The notes below the pieces were generated by a model that saw only the letters and a list, made by a program, of their open reading frames with translations, ran no database searches and was not told the origin of the DNA. The translations under genes were made by a program, and so were the position numbers. From Pseudomonas sp. C2B4 (lineage in GTDB: Bacteria > Pseudomonadota > Gammaproteobacteria > Pseudomonadales > Pseudomonadaceae), in contig NZ_JABFMU010000006.1 in the NCBI RefSeq assembly GCF_013359695.1, positions 124,001 through 188,000 of the forward strand: a stretch of 64,000 nucleotides of DNA. Direction: 5' to 3'. Below, piece by piece: positions 7,726 through 16,976 of this stretch. Position 1 is the first letter of the stretch; every line of letters begins with the position of its first letter.

Positions 7726-9120
7726 TCAATAGATGTCCTTGGAGAGCAAGGTGAAAGGGGTCTTCACCAGGATTTTCAGGTCCAGCCACAACGACCAGTT
7801 GTTGATGTACTTGAGGTCGATCTCGACGCGCTGCTGCATCTTGTCGAGGGTGTCGGTCTCGCCGCGGCATCCACTGATTTGAGCCAGGCCGGTGATGCCC
7901 GGTTTGATTCGGTGGCGAGCCATGTAGGCGAGAATTTTGCCGGAGTAGTAGTCATTGTGAGCAACGGCATGCGGACGCGGCCCGACAAGGGCCATGTGGC
8001 CTTGCAAGACATTGAACAACTGCGGCAACTCATCGAGCGAGGTACGACGGATGAAGCGTCCGACCGGTGTAATCCGCGAATCGTTACGGCTGGCCTGTTT
8101 CACCTCGTGATCGTCATGGACGCGCATCGAGCGAAACTTCCAGACCTTGATCACCTTGCCGTTCCAGCCATGACGGTCCTGTTTGAAGAAGACCGGACCC
8201 TGGGAGGTGAGTTTGACCGCCAGGCCGATGGCCAACAGCAGCGGGCTCAGAACCACGATAGCCATCAGTGCCACGCTCTTGTCGAGCAGGCTTTTGCTTA
8301 GCGCGGCGGTGGGTTGGCTGGTGAGCGGGCTTTCATTCAAATGGATCGCCGGAAGGCCATCCACATCACTGACCGAGTGATTGAGCAGGGTCAGGCTATT
8401 CAGGTCCGGCACCCAGACAACATCGACGTGTGCATCGAGCAAGTCGCCGTACATGGCTTCGATCTGTGCCGCCTCGCTCAGGGGCAGCGTGATGTACAGG
8501 CGTCGGATCTCGTGGGCCTTGATCAGGTCCAGCAGCGCTTCTTGCGGGCCAACGACAGGAGGTGCACCCGCCTCCAGCAGGGGCGTGGAGTCGGAACTGA
8601 CCAGGCCAACCAGCGGGAAGTGCTCGAGTGTTCGAAGTTTGCTGGCCAAGCCCAAAGCCAGCTCGCCAGTCCCCACGATGAGCGTTTTGCGCTCACGTTG
8701 AAGCGAGCGTTGGTAGTACTTCGAGAAACCCTGCAGCGGGACATACAGCAGTGCCTGCCCGACATAACTGCCGATTGCCCAGACCAGAATGATTTGACGG
8801 GAAAACAGTTCGTTGGCCTTGCACAGGAAGGCCACAATAGCCAACGCCGCCAAAGTCATTGCCCAACCCATCAATAATCGGATCAACCCTTCCAGGTAAT
8901 TATCCTTCTTGGCATAAACACCACACCATGTATAGGCGGGCACCGATGCCAGTACCGTCAGTGTTGCGCACACACGATAATAAAACTCTACCGTTCCCGT
9001 CTGGTTATAAACCAATAGAAGTAACAGGGTGACAACAAAACCCTGACCCAATGCCCACTGTCCCCAGAAGGTCAATCCTTTGAGAGTGGTATTTCGATTG
9101 ATACGAAGATTGTTAACCAT
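7726..9120 (-). CDS. Undecaprenyl-phosphate glucose-1-phosphate transferase, WcaJ-like
   Basis: Integral membrane enzyme that starts a polysaccharide repeat unit by moving a sugar-1-phosphate from a UDP-sugar to undecaprenyl phosphate. 464 residues: four N-terminal membrane helices (about 15-135), a CoA-binding-like Rossmann segment (TLIVGTGELA), a re-entrant membrane helix, and the C-terminal bac_transf domain with KFRSMRV, RRTSLDELPQLFNVL and GLAQISGCRGET. ATG at 9120 is preceded by GGGGA; upstream in-frame codons lack support. It points away from uppP and toward the yjb-like operon, and most likely primes the polymer that operon exports; glucose as substrate is inferred from the galU/galE context. 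Confidence 0.92.
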   Translation of the reverse strand: MVNNLRINRNTTLKGLTFWGQWALGQGFVVTLLLLLVYNQTGTVEFYYRVCATLTVLASVPAYTWCGVYAKKDNYLEGLIRLLMGWAMTLAALAIVAFLCKANELFSRQIILVWAIGSYVGQALLYVPLQGFSKYYQRSLQRERKTLIVGTGELALGLASKLRTLEHFPLVGLVSSDSTPLLEAGAPPVVGPQEALLDLIKAHEIRRLYITLPLSEAAQIEAMYGDLLDAHVDVVWVPDLNSLTLLNHSVSDVDGLPAIHLNESPLTSQPTAALSKSLLDKSVALMAIVVLSPLLLAIGLAVKLTSQGPVFFKQDRHGWNGKVIKVWKFRSMRVHDDHEVKQASRNDSRITPVGRFIRRTSLDELPQLFNVLQGHMALVGPRPHAVAHNDYYSGKILAYMARHRIKPGITGLAQISGCRGETDTLDKMQQRVEIDLKYINNWSLWLDLKILVKTPFTLLSKDIY

Positions 9121-9472
9121 GCGATATCCCCAAAATACGTCCATACGCGAGTCGACAGACAAGAACCAAAGTTGATCTGGCAAGTGTTATTGTTTTTATA
9201 AGAGGGCCATCCGTTGACGAACTGAAACGCCAAAGGGCGGCGCTGTCGTCAGTAAACAGATTAAGTTATTGCCGTGAGGGGTGTCTGACGACTTCTAACG
9301 GGGCGTTAGTGTGGGTGGCCGGCATATCAGGGTGGCGGGGCGCGTTATAAATAGTCGATGTTGTAGCAGGGTGACGTGGGTTTTTATCGAAGGAGAGGCC
9401 AGGGTGATAGAGAAAGCAGGCCGGTGTGCATTATTGTTATTGTAGTGCACGGCCAGTGAATGTTTTATTTGT
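9121..9472. other. Promoter region upstream of the WcaJ-like gene
   Basis: About 350 bases with no credible ORF between the end of the regulator cluster and the sugar transferase, both on the minus strand. It must contain the transferase promoter if the regulators are a separate transcript. No clear -35/-10 pair could be fixed by eye. Confidence 0.4.
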
Positions 9473-10141
9473 TTAGATCAGGTTTTTTCCACGTACGATT
9501 TTTTGTATCAGGCAATACCCGCGATTTCTGACTGCACGAAAAAGACGCTCGCCATTGCTGGCATTCTTGAACTTCTCCTGCAGTCGACTCAGGCACATTT
9601 CGAGACCTCGATAGTGTTCGGGTTCTCTACCGATACTACGGATAAGGTCATCCTTGCTGACGACACGATCATCATGATGCAGCATTTTCTTGAGCAGTGT
9701 GGCCTCCAGGCCAGTCAAGACAATCTCGATATCATCCTTGATCAAAGCGCCGTTGCCATTGCTTAATCGCCAGGTTTCGGCGGCCGAATGAGCGAGGCGA
9801 TCCCGCGTGTCATCCTTGGCTTCAACTGTAATGGAGGCGATGTTATTGCGCTGAGTAGCGGACTGGGCCGCTTGCCACTCGGACTTGAATGTCGAAAGAA
9901 TGCGCTGTGTATCATGCTTGATAACAGGTGAGACCATTCTTTCCACGTGGGGGTAAATAAACTCCATGAGTTTAGGGGCGGAGGAGGGTGGGGTCACGCC
10001 TTCAACAAACATTTTTGCCTGTGAGGTACCGAACGCGTTATAGCGCTTGCTCGATAACAGTGCCTCCAGCTCAAGTTGAAGTGCAGGGCTATGGGTGACT
10101 ACGACAAAGTATTTTCTCGGGAGGTTTGTGCTGCTTTCCAT
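9473..10141 (-). CDS. Winged-helix regulator without a canonical receiver (third gene of the trio)
   Basis: A 222-residue protein. The C-terminal ~90 residues form an OmpR/PhoB-type winged helix: beta segment WRLSNGNGALI, then LTGLEATLLKKML, KDDLIRSIG, a recognition-helix region EMCLSRLQEKF and the wing LFRAVRNRGYCLI. The N-terminal ~120 residues (KYFVVVTHSPALQLELEALL and onward) only faintly resemble a receiver and show no Asp-Asp/Asp/Lys phosphorylation pattern. ATG at 10141 has AGGAGAGA before it. It follows the degenerate-EAL gene by about 34 bases and reads the same way, so probably shares its transcript. Target unknown; the nearby polysaccharide and fimbrial genes are candidates. Confidence 0.8.
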   Translation of the reverse strand: MESSTNLPRKYFVVVTHSPALQLELEALLSSKRYNAFGTSQAKMFVEGVTPPSSAPKLMEFIYPHVERMVSPVIKHDTQRILSTFKSEWQAAQSATQRNNIASITVEAKDDTRDRLAHSAAETWRLSNGNGALIKDDIEIVLTGLEATLLKKMLHHDDRVVSKDDLIRSIGREPEHYRGLEMCLSRLQEKFKNASNGERLFRAVRNRGYCLIQKIVRGKNLI

Positions 10142-10175
10142 GTCTCTCTCCTGAATTGCACGCCTGGACGTTGGT

Positions 10176-10961
10176 TTAAAGGTTGTCGGCAGGGGAGTAA
10201 TGGCTCCCTTGAAAGTAATCAAAGGGCAACGCTCGCGCCAGTACATGGCTAGCAGCATGCTCGACGCTGTCCGCTATAAAGCAGACTTTGGTGTTATGAG
10301 CCTGCAGGGTCATACGTTCATAAAGTCGATTGAAGAGTTCCGGGTTACTCGTAAGCTTGAGGCTCAAGTCTAGGGATGAAATAGAGATCTTGATATAGTC
10401 GAATAGATTCAAGGTTGTAAATATCTCGATACTTTCATCGTAGATATTGAAGCCGTCGAATGCGATTTCAATGCCGTGATCTTTCAATTGATACACGTTG
10501 TGGAGGATTTTCTTTTTATCGGTGAAGCTGACCGCCGGCAGGGGCAGCTCGTTTAGCGCGACCACCAGTGTCTGGCCGAAACCACGCAGGGCGTCACTGC
10601 ACTGGATCAGCTCCTCGGTGAGGGCGGCATGGGCGAGCGCTGACTGCTCCACGCAGACAAAACGACGGCTCAGGTATTTGTTTTGGCTAGACAGGTTGCG
10701 ATCTTTCAATGAGAAAGCGATCAGACGGGTCTGCATCAGTGCTTCACTGTAGATGCCATTCATCTGATGTGTCGCCGGTGCGTAGGATGCAAGGGCGGAC
10801 AGGACCTGACTGTCGTCAGATTTTATTTTGATCTCGCTGCCAAATGGGCAGTCATCGCGTGTAAGAATCAATTGCCGAGACAAGTAATGATTCGCACGCT
10901 CGAAGCGAGGCACGCATTCGGTTGCGTTCATGATGCAAAAACTCCATTGCATATTGGTCAT
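10176..10961 (-). CDS. Degenerate EAL-domain protein (middle gene of the trio)
   Basis: 261 residues. The C-terminal half has the backbone of an EAL c-di-GMP phosphodiesterase: HGIEIAFDGFNIYDESIEI replaces the usual DDFGTGYSS region, DYIKISISS replaces the KID region, CFIADSVE replaces AEGVE, and DYFQGSHYS matches the terminal QGY loop. The metal-binding acidic residues of DDFG and the EAL motif itself are missing, so catalysis is unlikely; a sensor or protein-binding role like YdiV is my inference. The start at 10961 overlaps the upstream stop as TGATG, implying coupling; ATG at 10931 with GGAG before it is an alternative. Confidence 0.75.
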   Translation of the reverse strand: MTNMQWSFCIMNATECVPRFERANHYLSRQLILTRDDCPFGSEIKIKSDDSQVLSALASYAPATHQMNGIYSEALMQTRLIAFSLKDRNLSSQNKYLSRRFVCVEQSALAHAALTEELIQCSDALRGFGQTLVVALNELPLPAVSFTDKKKILHNVYQLKDHGIEIAFDGFNIYDESIEIFTTLNLFDYIKISISSLDLSLKLTSNPELFNRLYERMTLQAHNTKVCFIADSVEHAASHVLARALPFDYFQGSHYSPADNL

Positions 10962-11701
10962 CAGGTGGTAGAAATAAAACCCCTGATCAGGCGATATCCA
11001 TGCCCGCGAATACTTTGAATGGCGTTGGTGCCATACAGATCTTTAATTTTGCCGCGAAGGCGGCTGATCGATTTTTCCAAGGCTCTTGGGTCATAAAAAT
11101 TTATATTAAGGCCCATGACGTTGGCGATTTCGTCATGACTTAATATGTGGCTTTTCGTCTGAGAGAACGCTTCAAGAATCCGCATTTCTGCAAACGATAC
11201 ATCAAGCTTTTTATCGTCCCCGATCAGGCACATGCGCGTGGGGTCCAAAAGCAGAAGGTCTTTTTTCTGCCATTCCGGACTGCTGAAGATCCCGGAAAAT
11301 ACCTCGGTGTTTTCCTCGGGCATATTGTTGAATTTCATGCAGTAATCGGCGCCGGCTAGATAGTATTTCATCTTGTTGTAGGTGCCCGGCCCGGTGATCG
11401 CTGCAAAAATGATCGACCCGATATTGTCTGAGCGAAGATCTTCAATCAGGGCAATGCTGTCAGTAATCGCCTGTGGGCTATCAATGATCACAAAAATCCC
11501 GCGATACAACTCCAGGTGCTTGTTTCTATTGAACGAGTTGCTGTAGCACGTTGCTACTACTGGCATATCGGAACCAGCGTGCCTGGTGACTAATTCCTTG
11601 AAATTCTCCGCCAGCATGTGGGTCCGCCCAATGGTGAGAATCCCTGTCTGCTCCTTTGCCTGGTTGTGATATGAAGTCGTTGTATTTCCTGTAAGCATCA
11701 T
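10961..11701 (-). CDS. Winged-helix regulator with pseudo-receiver N terminus (first gene of the trio)
   Basis: 246 residues. The C-terminal domain from about 150 is an OmpR/PhoB-type winged helix: VSFAEMRILEAFSQT, LSHDEIANVMG, the helix LEKSISRLRGKIKDLY and the wing IQSIRGHGYRLI. The N-terminal part has receiver-like alternating strands (GILTIGRTHMLAENFKEL, GIFVIIDSP, IGSIIFAAI) but no acidic pocket or phospho-Asp in the expected places, so control is probably not by a histidine kinase, and none is adjacent. It is first in the three-gene set, next to a 609-bp AT-rich region. The two winged-helix proteins differ too much to be recent duplicates. Confidence 0.8.
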   Translation of the reverse strand: MMLTGNTTTSYHNQAKEQTGILTIGRTHMLAENFKELVTRHAGSDMPVVATCYSNSFNRNKHLELYRGIFVIIDSPQAITDSIALIEDLRSDNIGSIIFAAITGPGTYNKMKYYLAGADYCMKFNNMPEENTEVFSGIFSSPEWQKKDLLLLDPTRMCLIGDDKKLDVSFAEMRILEAFSQTKSHILSHDEIANVMGLNINFYDPRALEKSISRLRGKIKDLYGTNAIQSIRGHGYRLIRGFISTT

Positions 11702-12310
11702 GCTTTGATCCGGCTGGGTGCTGACATCTGGATGTTAAAGCACCGATTCTCATTTGTGACTGACAATTGGTAACATTTCATCGAAATTTGAAGTGGTCGG
11801 CTGGTTTTTTTAACGTTGCGGGTGAATCTGGCGTGATCGTTGGCGTTCTTGAGGTTTGGATGGAGAACTCTACAGCTAAATTTCCCACGTCAAAGCAAAC
11901 ATAGCACTATGCCATCCTTTTCCCGATCTCCCGATTTTCCGGCGCCATAAGCTTGACGCACGGCTGAGTGTTGGTATCGATTCTAAATTGCTATCGAAAA
12001 TTAATATCCACTGAAATTTTGTGTGTTTTGGCATTAGCTGATGCTGTCTCCGTTAGAGGTGTTTCGTACGAATGAGGGATATATAACTTTTCTTTCGTTA
12101 GTTCTGGCGGTGGACATTTGATAACAAACGGTTTTATTGCACGGCTTGATGCGTTTTACTCTCGCGTTCGCCAAGTAGTCATTGTCAGGTCTTGATTGGA
12201 ATCAGGCTCGATTTGTTCTTTTCGAGTGGATCCTGTTGCAATGAACTTCAGGCGTTTAAATTGGCAGCAGGCCCTTCATGGGATGTTCATGAGGGTCTAA
12301 CGGGGGATTG
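11702..12310. other. AT-rich divergent intergenic region
   Basis: About 600 bases between the regulator trio (-) and uppP (+), clearly richer in A+T than its surroundings, with no ORF that has both a ribosome binding site and a plausible protein. It should carry the promoter of the trio and of uppP. No named motif found. Confidence 0.5.
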
Positions 12311-13144
12311 ATGGATCTTTGGACCACTGTATCGGTGTTGATTCTGGGATTGGTTGAAGGGCTCACCGAGTTTTTGCCCATCTCCAGCACCGGGCACCAG
12401 ATTATCGTTGCAGACTTGCTCGACTTCGGCGGTGAGCGGGCAATGGCCTTTAATATCATTATTCAACTGGGCGCCATCCTTGCGGTCGTCTGGGAGTTTC
12501 GACACAAGATCCTCGAAATCGTCAGCGGTTTACCCACCCAACGCAATGCACAGCGTTTTACCTTGAACCTGTTGATCGGTTTCATGCCGGCAGTTGTCCT
12601 GGGGGTATTGTTCGCCGACAAGATTCACGAATACCTGTTCAACCCGATCACCGTGGCGATGGCCTTGGTGGTGGGGGGGATCGTCATGTTGTGGGCCGAG
12701 GAGCGCAACCATGTGGTGTACGTCGATCATGTCGATGATATGCGCTGGCCAGATGCTCTCAAGGTCGGTTTCGCACAATGCCTGGCGATGATTCCCGGCA
12801 CCTCGCGCTCCGGATCGACCATTATCGGTGGACTGTTGTTCGGTCTGTCACGCAAGGCAGCGACCGAGTTCTCGTTCTTCCTGGCCATGCCGACCATGGT
12901 CGGCGCCGCCGTCTATTCCGGCTACAAGTACCGGGATCTGTTCCAGGCGGGCGACTTGCCCGTATTTGCCCTCGGCTTCGTGACGGCGTTCCTGTTCGCC
13001 ATGATCGCCGTTCGAGGCTTGCTCAAGTTCATTGCCAACCACAGTTACGCGGCATTCGCCTGGTACCGAATCGTATTCGGTCTACTGATCCTGGCCACAT
13101 GGATATTCGGTTGGGTCAACTGGACGGAAGCAGCGGCGCTCTGA
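12311..13144 (+). CDS. uppP: Undecaprenyl-diphosphatase UppP (BacA)
   Basis: Membrane phosphatase that converts undecaprenyl diphosphate to the monophosphate carrier used for peptidoglycan, LPS and exopolysaccharide; overexpression gives bacitracin resistance in known bacteria. 277 residues, with the two family signatures [14 protein letters not shown] (about 17-30) and [20 protein letters not shown] (about 160-179), and about eight hydrophobic segments. ATG at 12311 is preceded by GGGGG; a TTG one codon earlier is unlikely. Its place beside a carrier-using sugar transferase fits a role in polysaccharide synthesis. Confidence 0.95.
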   Translation: MDLWTTVSVLILGLVEGLTEFLPISSTGHQIIVADLLDFGGERAMAFNIIIQLGAILAVVWEFRHKILEIVSGLPTQRNAQRFTLNLLIGFMPAVVLGVLFADKIHEYLFNPITVAMALVVGGIVMLWAEERNHVVYVDHVDDMRWPDALKVGFAQCLAMIPGTSRSGSTIIGGLLFGLSRKAATEFSFFLAMPTMVGAAVYSGYKYRDLFQAGDLPVFALGFVTAFLFAMIAVRGLLKFIANHSYAAFAWYRIVFGLLILATWIFGWVNWTEAAAL

Positions 13145-13152
13145 ATGTGTGC

Positions 13153-13180
13153 ACTCGGCCGTGGTGTCCCACGGCCGAGT
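13153..13180. terminator. Bidirectional hairpin between uppP and dusA
   Basis: Perfect 12-bp stem ACTCGGCCGTGG / CCACGGCCGAGT with a 4-base loop between two convergent genes. No T-run on either side. Confidence 0.6.
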
Positions 13181-13185
13181 CACGC

Positions 13186-14181
13186 TTAACGTCCCTCGAG
13201 CAACTGCGCCGCCTGATCCAGCAACGCCAACGGTTCCTTGGCCTTGTGAATGTCCACCGACAACAACTGCCGAAACTTGCGCGCCCCCGGAAACCCGGTG
13301 CCCAGCCCCAACACATGTCGAGTGATGTGGTGCATCGAACCGCCGGCATCGATGTGCGCAGCGATGTAAGGCCGCAACTGCGCCAGTGCTTCGGCTCGAG
13401 TGATCACCGGGGCGGTGCTGCCGAACAGCTGCTGATCCACCTCAGCCATCACATAAGGATTGTGATACGCCTCGCGGCCCAACATCACACCATCGAAGGT
13501 CTGCAAATGCTCGTGGCAGGCCTCGAGCGTCTTGATTCCACCGTTGAGAATAATCTCCAGTTCCGGAAAGTCCGCCTTCAACCGCGCCGCCACGTCATAA
13601 CGCAGCGGCGGAATGTCCCGGTTCTCTTTCGGCGACAACCCCTCCAGAATCGCAATCCGCGCATGCACGGTAAAACTGGTGCATCCGGCCTCACGAACCG
13701 TACCGACGAAATCACACAACTCTTCGTAACTGTCGCGCCCATTAATCCCGATGCGATGCTTCACCGTCACCGGAATCGACACCGCATCGCGCATCGCCTT
13801 CACACAATCGGCCACCAACTGCGGATGCCCCATCAGGCACGCGCCGATCATATTGTTCTGCACCCGATCACTCGGGCAGCCGACATTCAGATTCACCTCG
13901 TCGTAGCCGTGTTCCTGGGCCATGCGCGCGCAGGCGGCTAGATCCAGCGGAACACTGCCGCCCAGCTGCAACGCGAGCGGGTGCTCGGCTTCGTTGTGGC
14001 GCAGAAAGCGGTCGTGATCACCGTTGAGCAGCGCGCCAGTGGTGACCATTTCGGTGTAGAGCAGGGCGTTTTTCGACAGTAGGCGCAGGAAAAAACGGCA
14101 GTGGCGGTCAGTCCAATCCATCATCGGGGCGACGGAGAAGCGGCGGGAAAGCGGAGCGGGTGTGGCGGTGATTGGGGGCAT
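13186..14181 (-). CDS. dusA: tRNA-dihydrouridine(20/20a) synthase DusA
   Basis: FMN enzyme that reduces uridine 20/20a in the D-loop of tRNA with NADPH. 331 residues; N-terminal FMN motif SVAPMMDWTDRHCR (about 16-29), NVGCPSDRVQNNMIGACLM with catalytic Cys115, and HARIAILEGLSPKENRDIPP, which is specific to DusA. Start ATG at 14181; no strong Shine-Dalgarno sequence is visible but the protein begins just before the core domain. A second Dus enzyme, DusC, is at 52275. Confidence 0.95.
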   Translation of the reverse strand: MPPITATPAPLSRRFSVAPMMDWTDRHCRFFLRLLSKNALLYTEMVTTGALLNGDHDRFLRHNEAEHPLALQLGGSVPLDLAACARMAQEHGYDEVNLNVGCPSDRVQNNMIGACLMGHPQLVADCVKAMRDAVSIPVTVKHRIGINGRDSYEELCDFVGTVREAGCTSFTVHARIAILEGLSPKENRDIPPLRYDVAARLKADFPELEIILNGGIKTLEACHEHLQTFDGVMLGREAYHNPYVMAEVDQQLFGSTAPVITRAEALAQLRPYIAAHIDAGGSMHHITRHVLGLGTGFPGARKFRQLLSVDIHKAKEPLALLDQAAQLLEGR

Positions 14182-14355
14182 TGGGGATCTGGAATCGGTG
14201 GGGCGAAAGGCAGGAGTTTATCAGGAATGGGTGAGTAGGGTTGAGGCGAGTCCTGCGGCAGTGGTCCTTTGGATGTCGGGAATGAGCGAGACAGGTCCTG
14301 GAGCGGCTGATAGCATCTAGCCACTAACTACAAGGCTGTTCGAGGAAGGGATCCC

Positions 14356-15015
14356 ATGTTGAAGAAAATTGCGTCATTTGCGTTAGTCACCGCCAGCATT
14401 TTTGCATTCGCGCAAAGCGCAGCCGCCGAAGACAAGCTCTTCAAGAATTATGTCTATCAATCCCCTCTCGCGAACTACACCGAAGCCGCTGGTTACTACG
14501 ACTGTTCCGAAGATGTCGGCGGGACGGCCAGGTGCATCGACGGTGTCGATTTCCTGGAAGAGAAATTCACTGTGGCGTTGGTGTTCTCGGGGGACAAGTT
14601 GATCATGGTATCGCTGATCAGCCCGCTCGATCAGGATTTGTATGGCAAAGCCATTGCCGGGCTTTCCAAGACATTCACGTTGGTATCCATGACGGATGAT
14701 AAGTCGATGCTGGACGTGGTCGAAGTCTCAAGGAAAGTGAGTAGCCGAGACGAGTTGACAGCGAAATTATCCAATTATGAACAGGTAGGCCTGACCTCTG
14801 GGAGTTTGACCTACACGTTTCTGGAAGGTGTGAATGCCAAGGGGCAGTCGAATGCAATTGCTGCGTTGAACGCATCGCCTGAGAATACGAGGTCTGCTGA
14901 GTTGGTGCTTGCCGGGGAAGGGGCTGACGCGGGGCTGTTGATCCGGTTTTCGTTTCCTCGGTTGGAGGCCAACAAGATTATTCAGGCGGCCAAGAAGCCT
15001 GTTGAGGCTTTCTAG
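14356..15015 (+). CDS. Secreted protein of unknown function
   Basis: 219 residues with a clear Sec signal peptide (MLKKIASFALVTASIFAFAQSAAA, likely cleavage after residue 24). The mature part is mixed alpha/beta, has one Cys pair (CSEDVGGTARC, about 50-60), and no motif I recognise. A strong ribosome binding site (GAGGAAGGG) precedes the ATG, and a terminator with T-run follows, so it is a single-gene transcript. Probably periplasmic. Confidence 0.85.
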   Translation: MLKKIASFALVTASIFAFAQSAAAEDKLFKNYVYQSPLANYTEAAGYYDCSEDVGGTARCIDGVDFLEEKFTVALVFSGDKLIMVSLISPLDQDLYGKAIAGLSKTFTLVSMTDDKSMLDVVEVSRKVSSRDELTAKLSNYEQVGLTSGSLTYTFLEGVNAKGQSNAIAALNASPENTRSAELVLAGEGADAGLLIRFSFPRLEANKIIQAAKKPVEAF

Positions 15016-15028
15016 CCTGGGTTTGGAG

Positions 15029-15060
15029 AGGGGACGGATTAAATAAATCTGTCCCCTTTT
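15029..15060 (+). terminator. Intrinsic terminator after the secreted protein gene
   Basis: Stem AGGGGACGGATT / AATCTGTCCCCT with one G-U pair and a short AT loop, followed by TTTT. Confidence 0.85.
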
Positions 15061-15064
15061 CTTC

Positions 15065-15157
15065 TCAGTTGGACAGTTCGAGGATCGCCGCTTCTAGGGC
15101 GAGCTGGTTTTCGTTGAGTTTGTGTAGTAACGGCGGCAACAGATCTGTGTGGGGCAT
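15065..15157 (-). CDS. Small 30-codon ORF, possible truncated Pseudomonas small protein
   Basis: Encodes 30 residues (begins MPHTDLLPPLLHKLNENQ, ends ILELSN) with GGAG about ten bases before the ATG. The LLxxLNENQLALEAA pattern resembles the start of a ~65-residue hypothetical protein I recall as common in Pseudomonas, where a Trp follows the position of this stop; the TGA here could be a changed TGG. The ORF ends against the terminator of the convergent gene. Either a very short protein or a broken copy. Confidence 0.4.
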   Translation of the reverse strand: MPHTDLLPPLLHKLNENQLALEAAILELSN

Positions 15158-15237
15158 GGCGCATTCTCCGTGGCGCCTTCAGCGTAGCAGGCGGTCACGG
15201 AGAGAGTCTGATCATCGGGTCACACCGGAGCCTGGCC

Positions 15238-16179
15238 TTATTCCAGGACTGTCTCAAACACTAACAGGGTATTGATTGCTCCCGGTGTTTGAGCTTCATC
15301 GGGATTACGGTGAAGTTCTGCAGTAAAACTCTGTCTAAAACCATCAGCGGTAAAGGCCAAGCCATTGTCCGCTAGTGAATTTTTCTTCGATAGATCGAGG
15401 TATTGACCGTTATTGTTTTTCAATCGGACCTGAATACCCTTTGCGCAGTTTGTGCAAGTGCCATTTCTGAGTGCTGTCCCATCGCTCCTGATCCGCGGGG
15501 AGCGGAACGTTAGCGCGGTAGAGAACACGTAATCCACTACATTATTCGCTCCTCCACAATTACCAAATTCGATAGAAAACGGCTGACTGCCCCCCACGTT
15601 GGAAATTTCGCCAAAATCAACTTTGATATCGGTGCTGACTAATGAACATGAGTTGACCGGAGTTTCTCCGCCGTCAAATGGTAGGATTTCGTGCCTGATT
15701 AAAGTTTCAGGGCGGCGATAGTTGTCGCGTGAATAGAGATGATTGTATGTAGGTTTCAATGTGTGGGGGCCCACGGGGACCGAACCGACCTTGACAAAAC
15801 GGTATGGGCCAGCCTGCGAATTACCGACAGCCCCAGTCCCGTTAACGAGAAAGAATGCGTGCCCAGCAAGGGTGGGATTTCTGCACGTATCTCCCCATAA
15901 TTCGATACCTGGTACAGTTGTCAAACATCTACCTCCGGCGGAACCAGGTGTCTGCTCTCCAGCGAATAACACTACTTGTGCTCCGCGTGTGCAAGTATGG
16001 GTAGCCTTGAAGTAGTACTCCCCTACGGTAGACCCGATAGGGGCTGTGGCTAAATCGGCAAAAAGCGTTATCTCCCCTCTAACGTTTTCGAAGTTACAAC
16101 CACCGTTTGAAAATGACAGTGCGCTTGCTGTTTGACTATACCCGCAGGCAAAAATCAGTAGTATAAAATAGCGATACAT
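15238..16179 (-). CDS. Two-domain fimbrial adhesin-like protein, copy 1
   Basis: 313 residues with a signal peptide (to about residue 20, ASA). The N-terminal ~150 residues are a variable, Cys-containing domain in the place of a FimH-like receptor-binding domain; the C-terminal ~145 (from CSLVSTDIKVDFGEI) look like a chaperone-usher pilin, with the paired Cys and terminal beta strand NTLLVFETVLE. GGGG lies about eight bases before the ATG. It is a paralogue of the gene at 16977: C-terminal domains and 3' flanks are nearly the same and the N-terminal domains diverge. No chaperone or usher gene is adjacent. Confidence 0.8.
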   Translation of the reverse strand: MYRYFILLIFACGYSQTASALSFSNGGCNFENVRGEITLFADLATAPIGSTVGEYYFKATHTCTRGAQVVLFAGEQTPGSAGGRCLTTVPGIELWGDTCRNPTLAGHAFFLVNGTGAVGNSQAGPYRFVKVGSVPVGPHTLKPTYNHLYSRDNYRRPETLIRHEILPFDGGETPVNSCSLVSTDIKVDFGEISNVGGSQPFSIEFGNCGGANNVVDYVFSTALTFRSPRIRSDGTALRNGTCTNCAKGIQVRLKNNNGQYLDLSKKNSLADNGLAFTADGFRQSFTAELHRNPDEAQTPGAINTLLVFETVLE

Positions 16180-16976
16180 CGTGACCCCGACTAATGTGCT
16201 TAAGTTATTCTGTTCGGCTGTATTTTTAAAAAGCTAGCCGGTGAATCCTGGGGTTGGTTGTGGAGCGCAGCCGCGTGGGTGGCGCTGAAGATATTTAAAC
16301 TTATGATGTTTTAGTATTTACGGGAAGCGGAAATATCTGCGCATTGCGTAGGATGTGGACTACATTGAGTAGAGCAACAGCTGTTATATGCATGATCGCG
16401 TCGTTGGCGTTTGTAATCGTGTAACGGTGGGGCAATCTAATAAAGCGATATAGGACTGACCCTACAAAAAATAGGAATTGTCGACTTTATTTGGAACAGT
16501 TCATCAGGAAACCTTGTGTTTGATTTTTTCAGAAAGTTTGCAGATTCGTGCAAGCAGCAGAGCGTGAAGGATAAACACGGAGAATTTTTTTGCTTTCACG
16601 GATAGCTTCGGAACGGTCCTACAGGCTCAGTGTTTAAAACTCTTTAACGTACAGATCTGGCCGTAATGGAGAGGAAGTGGAGAGGGGAGGCAGGTCGGGT
16701 CGAGCGTCTCGGCGGATCAAGGCGTTGTCGGTAATCTCTAGAAAGTCTCGATCGTGTCTTGCTTAAACTTTGATACACGCGGTGTAGCAAATGGCCGTGC
16801 CGGGCCAAGCGGGCCGGGAGGCGGATGGTTAAATGCACCCCATCCATCATGGGTGCAACGGAAACCTCCGAGTTGGAGCAGCAGGTGAGATTGAGGCGGA
16901 GGATAACAAGGCATACCGAGTGGTATCTGGATGAAATGGAGAAGCTCCGATCGAGAGATAAAGGTCAGGCCTGGCC
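16180..16976. other. Long intergenic region between the two adhesin-like genes
   Basis: Nearly 800 AT-richer bases with no supported gene. It holds the promoter of copy 1 and one copy of GTCCTACAG (16616-16624). Near 16830-16855 (minus strand) a seven-residue reading SVAPMMD matches the DusA N terminus, probably by chance. The last ~20 bases match the sequence after copy 1, marking the duplicated unit. Confidence 0.4.

Noticed and set aside
16800-16870. Seven-residue match SVAPMMD to the DusA N terminus on the minus strand
   Set aside because: The similarity does not extend on either side, so I treat it as chance rather than a dusA remnant.
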